Assembly (NCBI GenBank): GCA_934526185.1 | Contig: CAKTAA010000094.1 | Location: 1 to 8,157 of the forward strand | Direction: 5' to 3' | Length of the DNA: 8,157 nt | Source: an uncultured Eubacteriales bacterium | GTDB taxonomy: Bacteria; Bacillota; Clostridia; Oscillospirales; CAG-272 | Shown here: in pieces, positions 1-5,436 of the stretch | How the letters are laid out: the number at the start of each line of letters is the position of its first letter | How positions within the stretch are numbered: the stretch's first letter is position 1 | Position numbers and translations under genes: made by a program | Notes under the pieces: model-generated | Seen by the model: only the letters and a program-made list of their open reading frames with translations | What the model was told of the DNA's origin: nothing | Databases searched by the model: none

Positions 1-1563
1 GTCATTGTTGTGTACTTCGATCCGCTCAATCAATGCGTTTACAAGCGTTGGGGTAAGCTCCGTAATATCCGTCAGTTCACGCAGGGTACGGAGCAGCAGC
101 CTTAAATCTGTAACCTTCTGCTTCGCTTCCTGTAATGCCTTTTGACTGTCGGCAACCTCCTGTATTAAGGCTTTCTGCTCTTTTTCGTAGCTTTGGAGCA
201 TTTTGGAAAAGCGCTCATCGGAGAGTATGCCGCTTGCGTTCTGCTCGAACACCTTTTCAATCAGCCTGTCGATTTCGGCAATTCTCCTTGTACCCTGTTC
301 CACTGTCTGTTGGAGTTTTTTGTGTTCTTTCTGCCGCATAGCGTTGGTTTTCTTCGCCAGCATATACAGAAATACCGTTTCGTGGCACTTCACGAAATCC
401 GCTAAACCGCTGATGGCTTCAAACACAATCTTTTCAAGCACAACATCTCGGATATAGTGGATTTTGCAAGCTCCTCTGCCGTCCTTGTAGTTGGAACATC
501 TCCAAAATTCCTGATTGCGTTTCAGGCTCTTAGCAGCACAGAAATGCAGCTTTGCGCCGCAGTCGGGGCAGTACACCAATCCCGAAAACAGGCTTGTTCT
601 GCCCGTAGCTGTCGGTCTGCGGCGGTGTTTGCGGAGTTCTTGCACCCTTAACCATTGCTCCTCTGAGATAATCGGTTCCTGCATATCCGGAATGATCTGA
701 TGTTCCTCCGCTGGCTTGTAGACGGTTTTATGCACCTTGTAGCTGACGGTGGTGGTCTTGAAATTCACCGCACAGCCCGTGTACTGCCTGTTTTCAAGAA
801 TACCGACAACGGTTTTCTGATCCCAACAGTACGGATTAGCCGGTACTTTTTGTGCGTGTGATCTGCCGACACTTTCGTAATAAGCAGAGGGAACAAGAAT
901 TTTCTCTTTTTCCAACTGTCTTGCAATCTGAGATGGGCCACGCCCTGCAAGGCAGAAAGCATAGATTTTGCGTACCACTTCGGCGGCTGGCTCATCAATC
1001 AGCCATTTCTCTTTATCATTCGGGTCTTTCCTGTACCCAAACGGAACAGAAGAAGATACCCGTTTGCCGTTATCCGCTTTGGACTGCCATACCGCACGGA
1101 TTTTCTTAGAGGTCTGCGCCGCATACCACTCGTTGAAAATATTGTGAAAGGGCATCATTTCCACGCCGTCTCCGGTCAGGGTATCTACTCGCTCCTGTAT
1201 GGCGATAAAGCGAATGCCCAGCGACGGATACACTACCTGCGTCAGCCTGCCCATTTCCACCTGCTCACGCCCGAAGCGGGAGAGGTCTTTCACGATGATT
1301 GTGCCGATTTTTCCGTTCTCTGCCATACGCTCCATACGCATAAAATTTGGTCTTTGGAAGGTTGTACCCGATACGCCGTCGTCCACGAAAAACATGGTGT
1401 TGGTGTATCCCTCTTTTCGGGCGTAGTCCTGCAAAATCTGTTTTTGGTTGGTGATGGAGTTCGACTCCTCGTCCTTGTTGTCATCATCCACGGATAAGCG
1501 GCAGTAAAGCGCCGTGATTTTTTCATCTGCCTGCCCGTTTAATTTCGTTGCTGTTGTCATCAT
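1..1563 (-). CDS. Large serine recombinase, TnpX/TndX type (C-terminus cut by window edge)
   Basis: This is a site-specific recombinase expected to excise and integrate the mobile element through a 5'-phosphoserine intermediate. The frame is open from 1563 to base 1, giving 521 residues with no stop. The N-terminal resolvase domain has ITALYCRLSVDD with the likely nucleophile Ser24, then DDGVSGTTF (about 61-69) and KDLSRFGRE (about 92-100) with the catalytic-type arginines. A recombinase domain follows (about 170-310). A zinc ribbon has CPDC at 332-335 and further cysteines at 356 and 366. A charged helical coiled-coil stretch occupies about 402-495. TndX-like proteins end shortly after such a segment, so perhaps 30-50 residues are missing; that figure is an inference. 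The start is one of two adjacent ATGs (1563 and 1560). AAGGAG lies 7 nt upstream of the first, which is preferred. It is the last gene of the element seen here. The 84-bp gap upstream holds a strong hairpin that may regulate it. Confidence 0.95.
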   Translation of the reverse strand, partial: MMTTATKLNGQADEKITALYCRLSVDDDNKDEESNSITNQKQILQDYARKEGYTNTMFFVDDGVSGTTFQRPNFMRMERMAENGKIGTIIVKDLSRFGREQVEMGRLTQVVYPSLGIRFIAIQERVDTLTGDGVEMMPFHNIFNEWYAAQTSKKIRAVWQSKADNGKRVSSSVPFGYRKDPNDKEKWLIDEPAAEVVRKIYAFCLAGRGPSQIARQLEKEKILVPSAYYESVGRSHAQKVPANPYCWDQKTVVGILENRQYTGCAVNFKTTTVSYKVHKTVYKPAEEHQIIPDMQEPIISEEQWLRVQELRKHRRRPTATGRTSLFSGLVYCPDCGAKLHFCAAKSLKRNQEFWRCSNYKDGRGACKIHYIRDVVLEKIVFEAISGLADFVKCHETVFLYMLAKKTNAMRQKEHKKLQQTVEQGTRRIAEIDRLIEKVFEQNASGILSDERFSKMLQSYEKEQKALIQEVADSQKALQEAKQKVTDLRLLLRTLRELTDITELTPTLVNALIERIEVHNND

Positions 1564-1570
1564 TCGTTTT

Positions 1571-1579
1571 CTCCTTTCC
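1571..1579 (-). promoter_or_regulatory. Ribosome binding site of the serine recombinase
   Basis: The minus strand reads GGAAAGGAG here, 7 nt before the ATG at 1563 and 10 nt before the ATG at 1560. The spacing favours the upstream ATG. The site lies directly next to the 3' arm of the inverted repeat at 1582-1626, so folding of that repeat could affect access to it. Confidence 0.7.
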
Positions 1580-1581
1580 GA

Positions 1582-1631
1582 CAACAGGGCATAGCAAAGG
1601 CATATTGATCCTACTATACCCTGTTGCCTTT
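1582..1631 (-). promoter_or_regulatory. Competing stems / possible pseudoknot upstream of the recombinase
   Basis: On the minus strand CAACAGGGTATAG (1626-1614) pairs with CTATGCCCTGTTG (1594-1582) over 13 bp, with one U-G wobble and a 19-nt loop. A second pairing, AAAGGCA (1631-1625) with TGCCTTT (1602-1596), interleaves with the first and shares two bases with it. The two are therefore either alternative folds or an H-type pseudoknot. The structure ends 2 nt before the recombinase ribosome site. It could be an RNA switch, or a protein-binding operator read as DNA. No U-tract follows it, so it is not an obvious terminator. Confidence 0.5.
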
Positions 1632-1647
1632 TTCTACTGTGTGACTG

Positions 1648-1926
1648 TTAAATCAGCTTTTCGGACAGGATCAGTTCCTTGAATTGTTCCATAACGCATT
1701 GTCTGCCTTTCGGATTAAAGTGCGTAGAGATTTCATAGATTGTCCCACCGATCTTCAGCTTGAAATTATCCTCCCCAAAACGGCGCATCCTGCTGTAATC
1801 AAGAGTGCGTTCCTTGCTGCGGGGCAGCATATAATCCACAAGACAAACCGGCTCGTTTCCGTCTATCGGCTCAGGCGGCAGAGCATATATGACTTCGTTA
1901 TTCGAATAAGTATCTATTTTCTTCAT
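1648..1926 (-). CDS. Small transposon-encoded protein, TnpW-like
   Basis: This is a 92-residue soluble protein of unknown biochemical role. The C-terminal half, with FKLKIGGTIYEISTHFNPKG at about 55-74 followed by a short helix ending in EKLI, resembles the small TnpW-type proteins carried by Tn4451-like elements. The N-terminal half contains PPEPIDGNEPVCLVDY and a basic stretch, and I do not recognise it. No signal peptide or membrane segment is visible. The start ATG at 1926 is preceded by AAGGTGGAG, and the stop codon of the ParB gene lies inside that sequence, 9 bp away. The two genes are therefore almost certainly co-transcribed and perhaps translationally coupled. Family assignment is by eye from the KIGGTxYEIxxHF pattern and is moderately secure. 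The function is not known. Confidence 0.7.
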   Translation of the reverse strand: MKKIDTYSNNEVIYALPPEPIDGNEPVCLVDYMLPRSKERTLDYSRMRRFGEDNFKLKIGGTIYEISTHFNPKGRQCVMEQFKELILSEKLI

Positions 1927-1935
1927 ATCTCCACC

Positions 1936-2820
1936 TTACCTTTCGTCCCGGCTTCTACGGCTTCGTTCCAATTTTCTGTTGTAGTCGTACAGCAGTTTTA
2001 AAATGGTATCGGTCATTTGTTTCTGCGTGTAATTCTTCGGGAAAAATGCCTTTAAATCCTGTACCTTAAAGCTGATACGCTCGGTCTGATTTGCTTTTTC
2101 CTCGGACATAATCTCATAGATACTTTCCAAAGAAAGCGTACCCTGCTGCGCCGCTTTCTTCATACGGATACTCTGTGCGTGAGAAGGGGTGCAATCGTTC
2201 AGGCGCATAGCGTCCAGCAGGATTTTCTGCTGTTCTTCGGACAGATAGGAAAGCTCAACGGCGGGGCTGAGCGCAATCCCGCCCTCGTCTACCTTTTGGA
2301 GCAGTTCGGGAATGAGGTGGGGTAAGCGGATATATCGGAATACTTTATTTCGGCTTTCGCCTTGTTCCTTGCCGATTTCGGCGGCGGTATCCGACTTTGT
2401 CGCAACTTGCGATAAAGTTAAGTCCGTGCGTTTGCCCTGTGCTTTCATTGCCTCCATTTTCATTTTGTAAGCAAAAGCTTTTTCGCTTGGGAGTATCCGT
2501 TCACGGTGGAGATTGCTGTCTACCACCGCAATCATCGCTTCGTTTCGGTCAAGGGGATAGATCAAAACAGGCACTTCGGAAAGTCCTGCTTTTATAGCGG
2601 CGTGTAGTCTGCGGTGTCCGCTAACCACTTCATATTCGTCCGTATTTTCAATCGGGCGGACGATCAGCGGACAAAGTATGCCTTGTTCTTTGATACTTTC
2701 GGTCAGCACCTCCATATCCTCATCGTCCAGCACCTGAAAGGGATGTCCCTCAAAGGTGCGAAGCTTATCCACCCCGATATTCGCCGCCTTTTTCTTCGGC
2801 GGGTTGATTGTATTTATCAT
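1936..2820 (-). CDS. ParB/RepB/Spo0J-family partition-like protein
   Basis: A 294-residue ParB-family DNA-binding protein. The N-terminal ParB/sulfiredoxin-like domain (about 10-110) carries the family motif SGHRRLHAA at 67-75, which in ParB proteins forms the CTP-binding site, followed by NLHRERILPSEKAFAY at about 103-118. A helix-turn-helix region lies around 145-170 (AAEIGKEQGESRNKVFRYI). The C-terminus is very basic (RSRRSRDER). The start ATG at 2820 has GAAGG 8 nt upstream and overlaps the TGA of the relaxase reading frame as ATGA, which indicates translational coupling. No ParA ATPase is adjacent. Its role may be transcriptional control or maintenance of the excised circle rather than classical partition; that is inference. 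The family call is firm from the GHRR motif and the overall layout. Confidence 0.92.
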   Translation of the reverse strand: MINTINPPKKKAANIGVDKLRTFEGHPFQVLDDEDMEVLTESIKEQGILCPLIVRPIENTDEYEVVSGHRRLHAAIKAGLSEVPVLIYPLDRNEAMIAVVDSNLHRERILPSEKAFAYKMKMEAMKAQGKRTDLTLSQVATKSDTAAEIGKEQGESRNKVFRYIRLPHLIPELLQKVDEGGIALSPAVELSYLSEEQQKILLDAMRLNDCTPSHAQSIRMKKAAQQGTLSLESIYEIMSEEKANQTERISFKVQDLKAFFPKNYTQKQMTDTILKLLYDYNRKLERSRRSRDER

Positions 2821-3590
2821 CGTTCATACCTTCTTTCTTTGTGCTTCATTGTTACGGCAATTTCCATCTGCCGCTCGGTTTCGAGCAGTTTTTCAAATCT
2901 CGGTATCTTTTCGAGAATTGCCCGTGCGATGGACAGTTCTTTTCGCAAAGGCTTGATTTTTGCGGTAATATCCCTCGCTTCGGTGTTCAGCGATTCGCTT
3001 TTCTTATGGCGGTTTCGGTTATATATTGACTGCCTTTCCTTTTCCAAAGCGGAGATTTGCGCCCGTGTTTCGCTGATAAAAAAGGCAAGCTCCTGCGGAG
3101 AATCAATCTGCTTCTCGCACAGGAATCTGTATTCTTCAAGGGTTTTATCCAGTTTGGCAACCTCCCGCCGCATTTCGGGCGAAAGCAGGCGGGGAGCGGC
3201 AGGAGCAATATTGTTGCCTGTGATCAGCTTGCATAATTCGATAATCAGTTCAAACAATACCTGTATGCCGTCCATCTTTTTCATTTTGCGGTACTCGATT
3301 TCAAGCAGAAGCAGCGGTGTATATTTCGGCTTATGGAACGGAACATAGCCGACATATCGTTGATTATCCAAGAGTCGTTCACGGATAGCGGCAGGCATAT
3401 ATTCCTTGCCCAAGCGGTCTAAGCGGACTGCCCTCTGCCAGCTCGGCGCTTTGACAGAATAGTGGGCAAAGTGTTCGTCACGCCGTATCTCGTAGCCCAT
3501 ATCTTTGAGGCGTATCTCAAAGGCTTTGAAGTTGGTGGACTGGGCAAGAGCGGTGTCAATATCCGCCTTTAACAGTTCACGGTGCGACAC
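2817..3590 (-). CDS. Relaxase C-terminal fragment
   Basis: This is the downstream relaxase frame, 257 residues if counted from a GTG codon at 3590. The family-like sequence actually begins further upstream, near 3720 (ISDHHRLREISDAVCLEYGK), so the GTG is probably not a natural start, and I see no clear ribosome site for it. The fragment holds the region after the nuclease domain: RELLKADIDTALAQ, a segment with GYEIRRDEHFAHYSVKAP, and a long charged helical coiled-coil-like tail (about 150-257) that may contact DNA, MobC or the coupling protein. Its TGA overlaps the ATG of the ParB gene. Without the N-terminal catalytic histidines and tyrosine it cannot act as a relaxase alone. Confidence 0.7.
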   Translation of the reverse strand: MSHRELLKADIDTALAQSTNFKAFEIRLKDMGYEIRRDEHFAHYSVKAPSWQRAVRLDRLGKEYMPAAIRERLLDNQRYVGYVPFHKPKYTPLLLLEIEYRKMKKMDGIQVLFELIIELCKLITGNNIAPAAPRLLSPEMRREVAKLDKTLEEYRFLCEKQIDSPQELAFFISETRAQISALEKERQSIYNRNRHKKSESLNTEARDITAKIKPLRKELSIARAILEKIPRFEKLLETERQMEIAVTMKHKERRYER

Positions 3591-3649
3591 ACCACCGCTC
3601 TGCTTCAGCCGGCATTCCTTTTTCTTCCCGCCATAAAATTCAGCTTCTT

Positions 3650-4168
3650 TTAAAATGCTTTTGCCGTATTCCAGACATACGGCGTCGGAGATTTCACGGA
3701 GCCTGTGGTGATCGGAGATATGTTTTCAAACTTCCTGCCGGTCTTAAAGGATACGGAGTTTACCACAAAATGGTTATGGAGATTATCGGTATTGAGGTGG
3801 GTGGTAACAACAATTTCATATTCCTTGCCCCACATACGCCTTGCGGTTTCCAAGCCGATTTTGTGTGCTTCTTCGGGAGTTACTTCTCCCGTCTGAAAGC
3901 TCTGATACCCGTGATACGCCACATTGCCGCCTGTTTTACCGAAGCGCTTTTTTGTTGCTGTCATACGCTCATAGGCTCTTTTAGCGTTGCAGTTGATACC
4001 GCTGACATGCATACGCTCATCGGTCTTTCTATCATTGGAAACATACTGCAAGGTGGCGTAGAGATCGCTGTCCACATACCTTTTGTCGATGGTTTTATCG
4101 GGGTTTTCCGCATAGTCGATCACTTCCTTCAGCCTGCTTTTCACAGGCCAGTATCCCGTTGTCGCCAC
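3650..4168 (-). CDS. Relaxase N-terminal fragment (catalytic domain)
   Basis: This 172-residue frame starts with GTG at 4168, one base after the mobC stop; its AAAGGA-like ribosome site ends about 12 nt upstream. It contains the relaxase motifs. The likely catalytic tyrosine is in VIDYAENPDKT (Tyr19). HGYQSF (86-91) is followed by GEVTPEEAH. The metal-binding histidine cluster HLNTDNLHNH has His124, His131 and His133. Only about residues 1-149 belong to the family, and the last 23 residues (ISPITTGSVK onward) are out-of-frame nonsense ending at TAA. Because the catalytic core is nearly complete, the fragment might retain some nicking activity while lacking the C-terminal helical region. That last point is speculation. 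Confidence 0.75.
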   Translation of the reverse strand: MATTGYWPVKSRLKEVIDYAENPDKTIDKRYVDSDLYATLQYVSNDRKTDERMHVSGINCNAKRAYERMTATKKRFGKTGGNVAYHGYQSFQTGEVTPEEAHKIGLETARRMWGKEYEIVVTTHLNTDNLHNHFVVNSVSFKTGRKFENISPITTGSVKSPTPYVWNTAKAF

Positions 4169-4169
4169 A

Positions 4170-4472
4170 TCATACCACTATCCTTTCCTTTTGCGGTAAG
4201 ATAAGTTCGGCGGTTGTCTCATCAATCAAAGAGATAATTTTTTCTTCCGTGTCTGCTGAGATTTTGCCTTCGCATACCACACAAAGCTCATCTAATTTAT
4301 CATTGAAAGAGAAGAATATTTCGGGTAAAACAGCTCTCGGCATATATCCCAAAGCTCGCTGCCTGAGATATTCTGATACAGAGAGACCGCACCTTTCAGC
4401 GTTATGCTCAATCATATTTTTCTCTTTTTCGCTGACACGGATAAACAGATTTTTATTTTTAACTTCGTTCAT
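4170..4472 (-). CDS. MobC-like relaxosome accessory protein (ribbon-helix-helix)
   Basis: A 100-residue protein. The N-terminal segment (about 8-42: NLFIRVSEKEKNMIEHNAE, then SVSEYLRQRALG) has the pattern of a ribbon-helix-helix DNA-binding domain of MobC-type relaxosome proteins, which bind oriT and help the relaxase open the nic region. The C-terminal half is helical and acidic (LDELCVVCEGKISADTEEKI) and may mediate oligomerisation. The start ATG at 4472 has AAAGGA 8 nt upstream. Its stop is one base from the GTG start of the relaxase, so the two are coupled. It lies just downstream of a cluster of inverted repeats that I propose as oriT. The assignment rests on size, fold pattern and position upstream of a relaxase. 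It could also be described as a CopG/Arc-like regulator of the same operon. Confidence 0.82.
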   Translation of the reverse strand: MNEVKNKNLFIRVSEKEKNMIEHNAERCGLSVSEYLRQRALGYMPRAVLPEIFFSFNDKLDELCVVCEGKISADTEEKIISLIDETTAELILPQKERIVV

Positions 4473-4506
4473 AACATCAGTCCTTTCTTTGATTTTTCAA
4501 GGGGTA

Positions 4507-4578
4507 TTAGGGGTGCCCCCTAAAGTGAAATCGGCTCTCAAAGCCGATTGGGAGGGAAACTGTCAATACAGTTTCCCT
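4507..4578 (-). other. Candidate origin of transfer (oriT): cluster of three perfect hairpins
   Basis: Three perfect inverted repeats stand in tandem just upstream of mobC. TTAGGGG (4507-4513) pairs with CCCCTAA (4517-4523). AATCGGCT (4529-4536) pairs with AGCCGATT (4542-4549). AGGGAAACTGT (4553-4563) pairs with ACAGTTTCCCT (4568-4578) around the loop CAAT. None is followed by a T-run on the transcribed strand, so they do not look like terminators. Clustered inverted repeats upstream of mobC and the relaxase gene are the usual layout of oriT in mobilizable elements. The short TTAGGGGTGCCCCCTA block is the most likely place for a nic site, but I cannot fix it from sequence alone. Confidence 0.5.
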
Positions 4579-4722
4579 GCTTGTTACAGCATACGACATC
4601 TCTGCTGTCTTTCCCGTGGGTGTTTTGCCGGTCTGCCTGAATGTCGTTTTTCTATTCCTGCCCCGGAGTCTCACCGCAGCGTTGTTTCGCTCTCTCTGCT
4701 CACACAAGAGGTCTTGGCAAAA

Positions 4723-4941
4723 TCATATCCCATCCAGCCGGTCATTCAGTTGTAACCGGCTTTCGGGCAACAAAAAAAGCCGGCACACAAATGCGTACCG
4801 ACTTACCGCCAAAAGGATAAACTTATCCCTTGCGGTAGTGGCTTCACATTCATGTAACCGGCTTTGAAATTCAAAGTCGAAACTGTCCTTTACGCTTTTC
4901 TTACTGCCGACAGTCCAAAGCAGTTTCAGAAGCGGCGGCAT
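4723..4941 (-). CDS. Possible 72-aa leader peptide or spurious ORF overlapping the attenuator
   Basis: The ORF starts at ATG 4941 (MPPLLKLLWTVGSKKSVKD) and stops at TGA 4723. Upstream is only a weak purine-rich AAGAGAAA. It runs through the upstream AAAGCCGG copy, both hairpins and the terminator, and ends beyond them. I do not recognise the protein family, and the codon content is dictated by the RNA structures, so it may not be coding. If it is translated, a ribosome moving close behind RNA polymerase would block the terminator, which would make it a leader peptide of an attenuator. Confidence 0.25.
   Translation of the reverse strand: MPPLLKLLWTVGSKKSVKDSFDFEFQSRLHECEATTARDKFILLAVSRYAFVCRLFLLPESRLQLNDRLDGI
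4737..4760 (-). repeat. Inverted repeat after the leader terminator
   Basis: GCCGGT (4737-4742) and ACCGGC (4755-4760) form a 6-bp stem with a 12-nt loop. The hairpin includes part of the downstream copy of the 13-nt direct repeat. It lies directly after the terminator at 4772-4804 and could compete for the same CCGGC-type arms. Confidence 0.4.
4772..4804 (-). terminator. Strong intrinsic terminator in the leader
   Basis: On the minus strand AAGTCGGTACGC (4804-4793), loop ATTT and GTGTGCCGGCTT form a 12-bp stem with three G-U wobbles. It runs straight into seven Ts (4778-4772). This is a textbook Rho-independent terminator. It lies about 230-260 nt downstream of the promoter at 5040-5069 and 300 nt upstream of mobC, so it either ends a short RNA or works as an attenuator of the mobilization operon. 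Confidence 0.75.
4804..4837 (-). promoter_or_regulatory. Hairpin stacked on the leader terminator
   Basis: TACCGC (4804-4809) pairs with GCGGTA (4832-4837), and an inner AAGGATAA / TTATCC stem gives a long imperfect hairpin. On the transcribed strand its last base is the first base of the terminator stem, so the two helices could stack. It probably belongs to the same structured leader. Confidence 0.5.
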
Positions 4942-5039
4942 TTTCTCTTAGCATACCGCAGGCATTATCCGGCTCACAGCCGTCATCCCAAATCTGTGAA
5001 GAAAGATATTCAGTTGTCGCTCTCTTTTGAGATTTTTTT

Positions 5040-5069
5040 ATTATACACCACAGAACAAATGTTTGTCAA
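5040..5069 (-). promoter_or_regulatory. Sigma-A-type promoter for the leader / mobilization operon
   Basis: The minus strand carries a perfect -35 TTGACA (5069-5064) and a perfect -10 TATAAT (5045-5040), separated by 18 nt. A start near 5033 would produce an RNA beginning in the A-rich tract. It is the best promoter in the window, it points toward mobC, and it lies within the presumed element, close to its upstream end. Confidence 0.75.
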
Positions 5070-5178
5070 TACTTCCTGAATAAGTTTTTGAATATTTTTC
5101 AAAAAAGCGGAGATACTATTTTGTTTTATGCCTTGCGTAGTGAAATAGAAACCGATTCACATTTTATAATGTCGTTAA

Positions 5179-5219
5179 AACCTCTAATTACAACATATAA
5201 GAATCGAAAATTAGAGGTT
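5179..5219 (-). repeat. 11-bp inverted repeat with 19-nt loop
   Basis: AACCTCTAATT (5179-5189) and AATTAGAGGTT (5209-5219) are perfect inverted copies. On the minus strand the second arm runs into TTTTAACG, so a weak terminator is possible. A recombinase or regulator binding site near the element end is an alternative. Confidence 0.5.
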
Positions 5220-5260
5220 GAAAAAGCCTGATTTCAAGCCATTTCTAAAGCATAAACTTT

Positions 5261-5290
5261 GAGGGATAAGGTATAAACACCTTACCCCTC
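5261..5290 (-). terminator. 12-bp hairpin downstream of the trk-like operon
   Basis: On the minus strand GAGGGGTAAGGT, loop GTTTAT and ACCTTATCCCTC pair fully, with a single G-U wobble. On the plus strand the same position is an A-C mismatch, so the fold fits a minus-strand transcript. No U-tract follows (AAAGTTTATG), so termination is uncertain. Confidence 0.35.
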
Positions 5291-5336
5291 CATTTGCATT
5301 TGAAAGCGTTACAGGATCATTTCCTCCATTTTACCC

Positions 5337-5356
5337 TAGCCGCATCAATGCGGCTA
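5337..5356 (-). repeat. Perfect hairpin 80 nt after the last RCK gene
   Basis: TAGCCGCA and TGCGGCTA form an 8-bp GC-rich stem with a 4-nt loop (TTGA on the minus strand). It is the first structure after the operon's last stop codon. Without a U-tract it may be a transcript-stabilising 3' hairpin or a weak terminator. Confidence 0.45.
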
Positions 5357-5436
5357 TATTCGTTCCTTCATAATCTAATTTATTGCGACTAAGAAAGAAG
5401 ATCGCAGAAAATATCCCTCCGATAAAATGATGTTTT

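Larger units (their letters stand above)
2817..4168 (-). pseudogene. MobP-type relaxase (MobA/VirD2-like), frameshifted near 3722
   Basis: Taken together, the two reading frames here form one relaxase of about 450 residues, the usual size for relaxases of mobilizable elements of Firmicutes. The enzyme would nick oriT and stay bound to the 5' end of the transferred strand. Frame one (start 4168) encodes the catalytic domain up to FKTGRKFEN, then shifts into nonsense and ends at 3650. Frame two resumes at ISDHHRLREISD, the expected continuation, and runs to 2817. Restoring one base between 3722 and 3723 (AAC-CAT instead of AACAT on the minus strand) gives KFENHISDHHRLRE. Frame two has an in-frame TGA just upstream of the joint and no ATG near it, so it is not an independent gene. 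A sequencing error cannot be excluded. The gene lies between mobC and parB, overlapping parB by ATGA. Confidence 0.85.
4751..4865. repeat. Direct repeat TGTAACCGGCTTT flanking the terminator
   Basis: TGTAACCGGCTTT occurs at 4751-4763 and again at 4853-4865, each preceded within 2 nt by CATTCA. On the transcribed minus strand each copy includes AAAGCCGG. That sequence is perfectly complementary to CCGGCTTT in the 3' arm of the terminator between them. The repeat could provide antiterminator pairing, or be left over from a duplication. Confidence 0.6.
4772..5033 (-). ncRNA. Predicted structured leader RNA / attenuator of about 260 nt
   Basis: The span runs from the expected transcription start (about 7 nt after the -10 box) to the intrinsic terminator. 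The RNA would contain, in order, a 5' region, a palindromic CTTTGAATTTCAAAG at 4876-4862, AAAGCCGG at 4865-4858, the hairpin at 4837-4804 and the terminator. AAAGCCGG can pair over 8 bp with CCGGCTTT in the terminator 3' arm, which would open the terminator. I found no second promoter between the terminator and mobC, so regulated read-through is plausible. I do not recognise a known riboswitch class. It could equally be a free-standing small RNA. Confidence 0.45.
5070..5436. other. Gene-free interval between the trk-like operon and the mobile element; likely contains an element boundary
   Basis: No ORF with a ribosome site or family resemblance was found on either strand. The interval is AT-rich and contains three hairpins (listed separately). 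One end of the integrated element should lie here, because transport genes stop at 5437 and the element's promoter begins at 5069. Serine recombinases of the TnpX type use very short core sequences, and the other end is outside the window, so I could not place the junction. Confidence 0.5.

Noticed and set aside
2614..3348. Long plus-strand ORF of 244 codons
   Set aside because: It is antisense to the ParB and relaxase frames, which have clear family motifs and ribosome sites. The hydrophobic, Ser/Phe-rich translation is typical of a shadow frame.
3650..3728. Programmed -1 frameshift in the relaxase
   Set aside because: The change of frame has the right direction, but no classic slippery heptamer such as AAAAAAG and no obvious stimulatory stem was found in the overlap. 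A one-base loss is simpler.
4507..4707. 66-codon minus-strand ORF beginning MCEQRERNNAAV
   Set aside because: No ribosome site was seen, the sequence has a basic, low-information composition, and it runs across the three perfect hairpins of the candidate oriT. The base pattern is better explained by those structures than by coding.
4756..4783. CCGGCTTT / AAAGCCGG stem as a simple terminator
   Set aside because: In this pairing the T-run lies in the loop rather than after the stem, so it cannot terminate. The 4772-4804 stem uses the same T-run correctly.
4804..4850. T-box riboswitch in the leader
   Set aside because: ACTACCGC resembles part of the T-box sequence, but the full conserved antiterminator motif and a specifier stem are absent, and the downstream genes are not amino-acid or tRNA-ligase genes.
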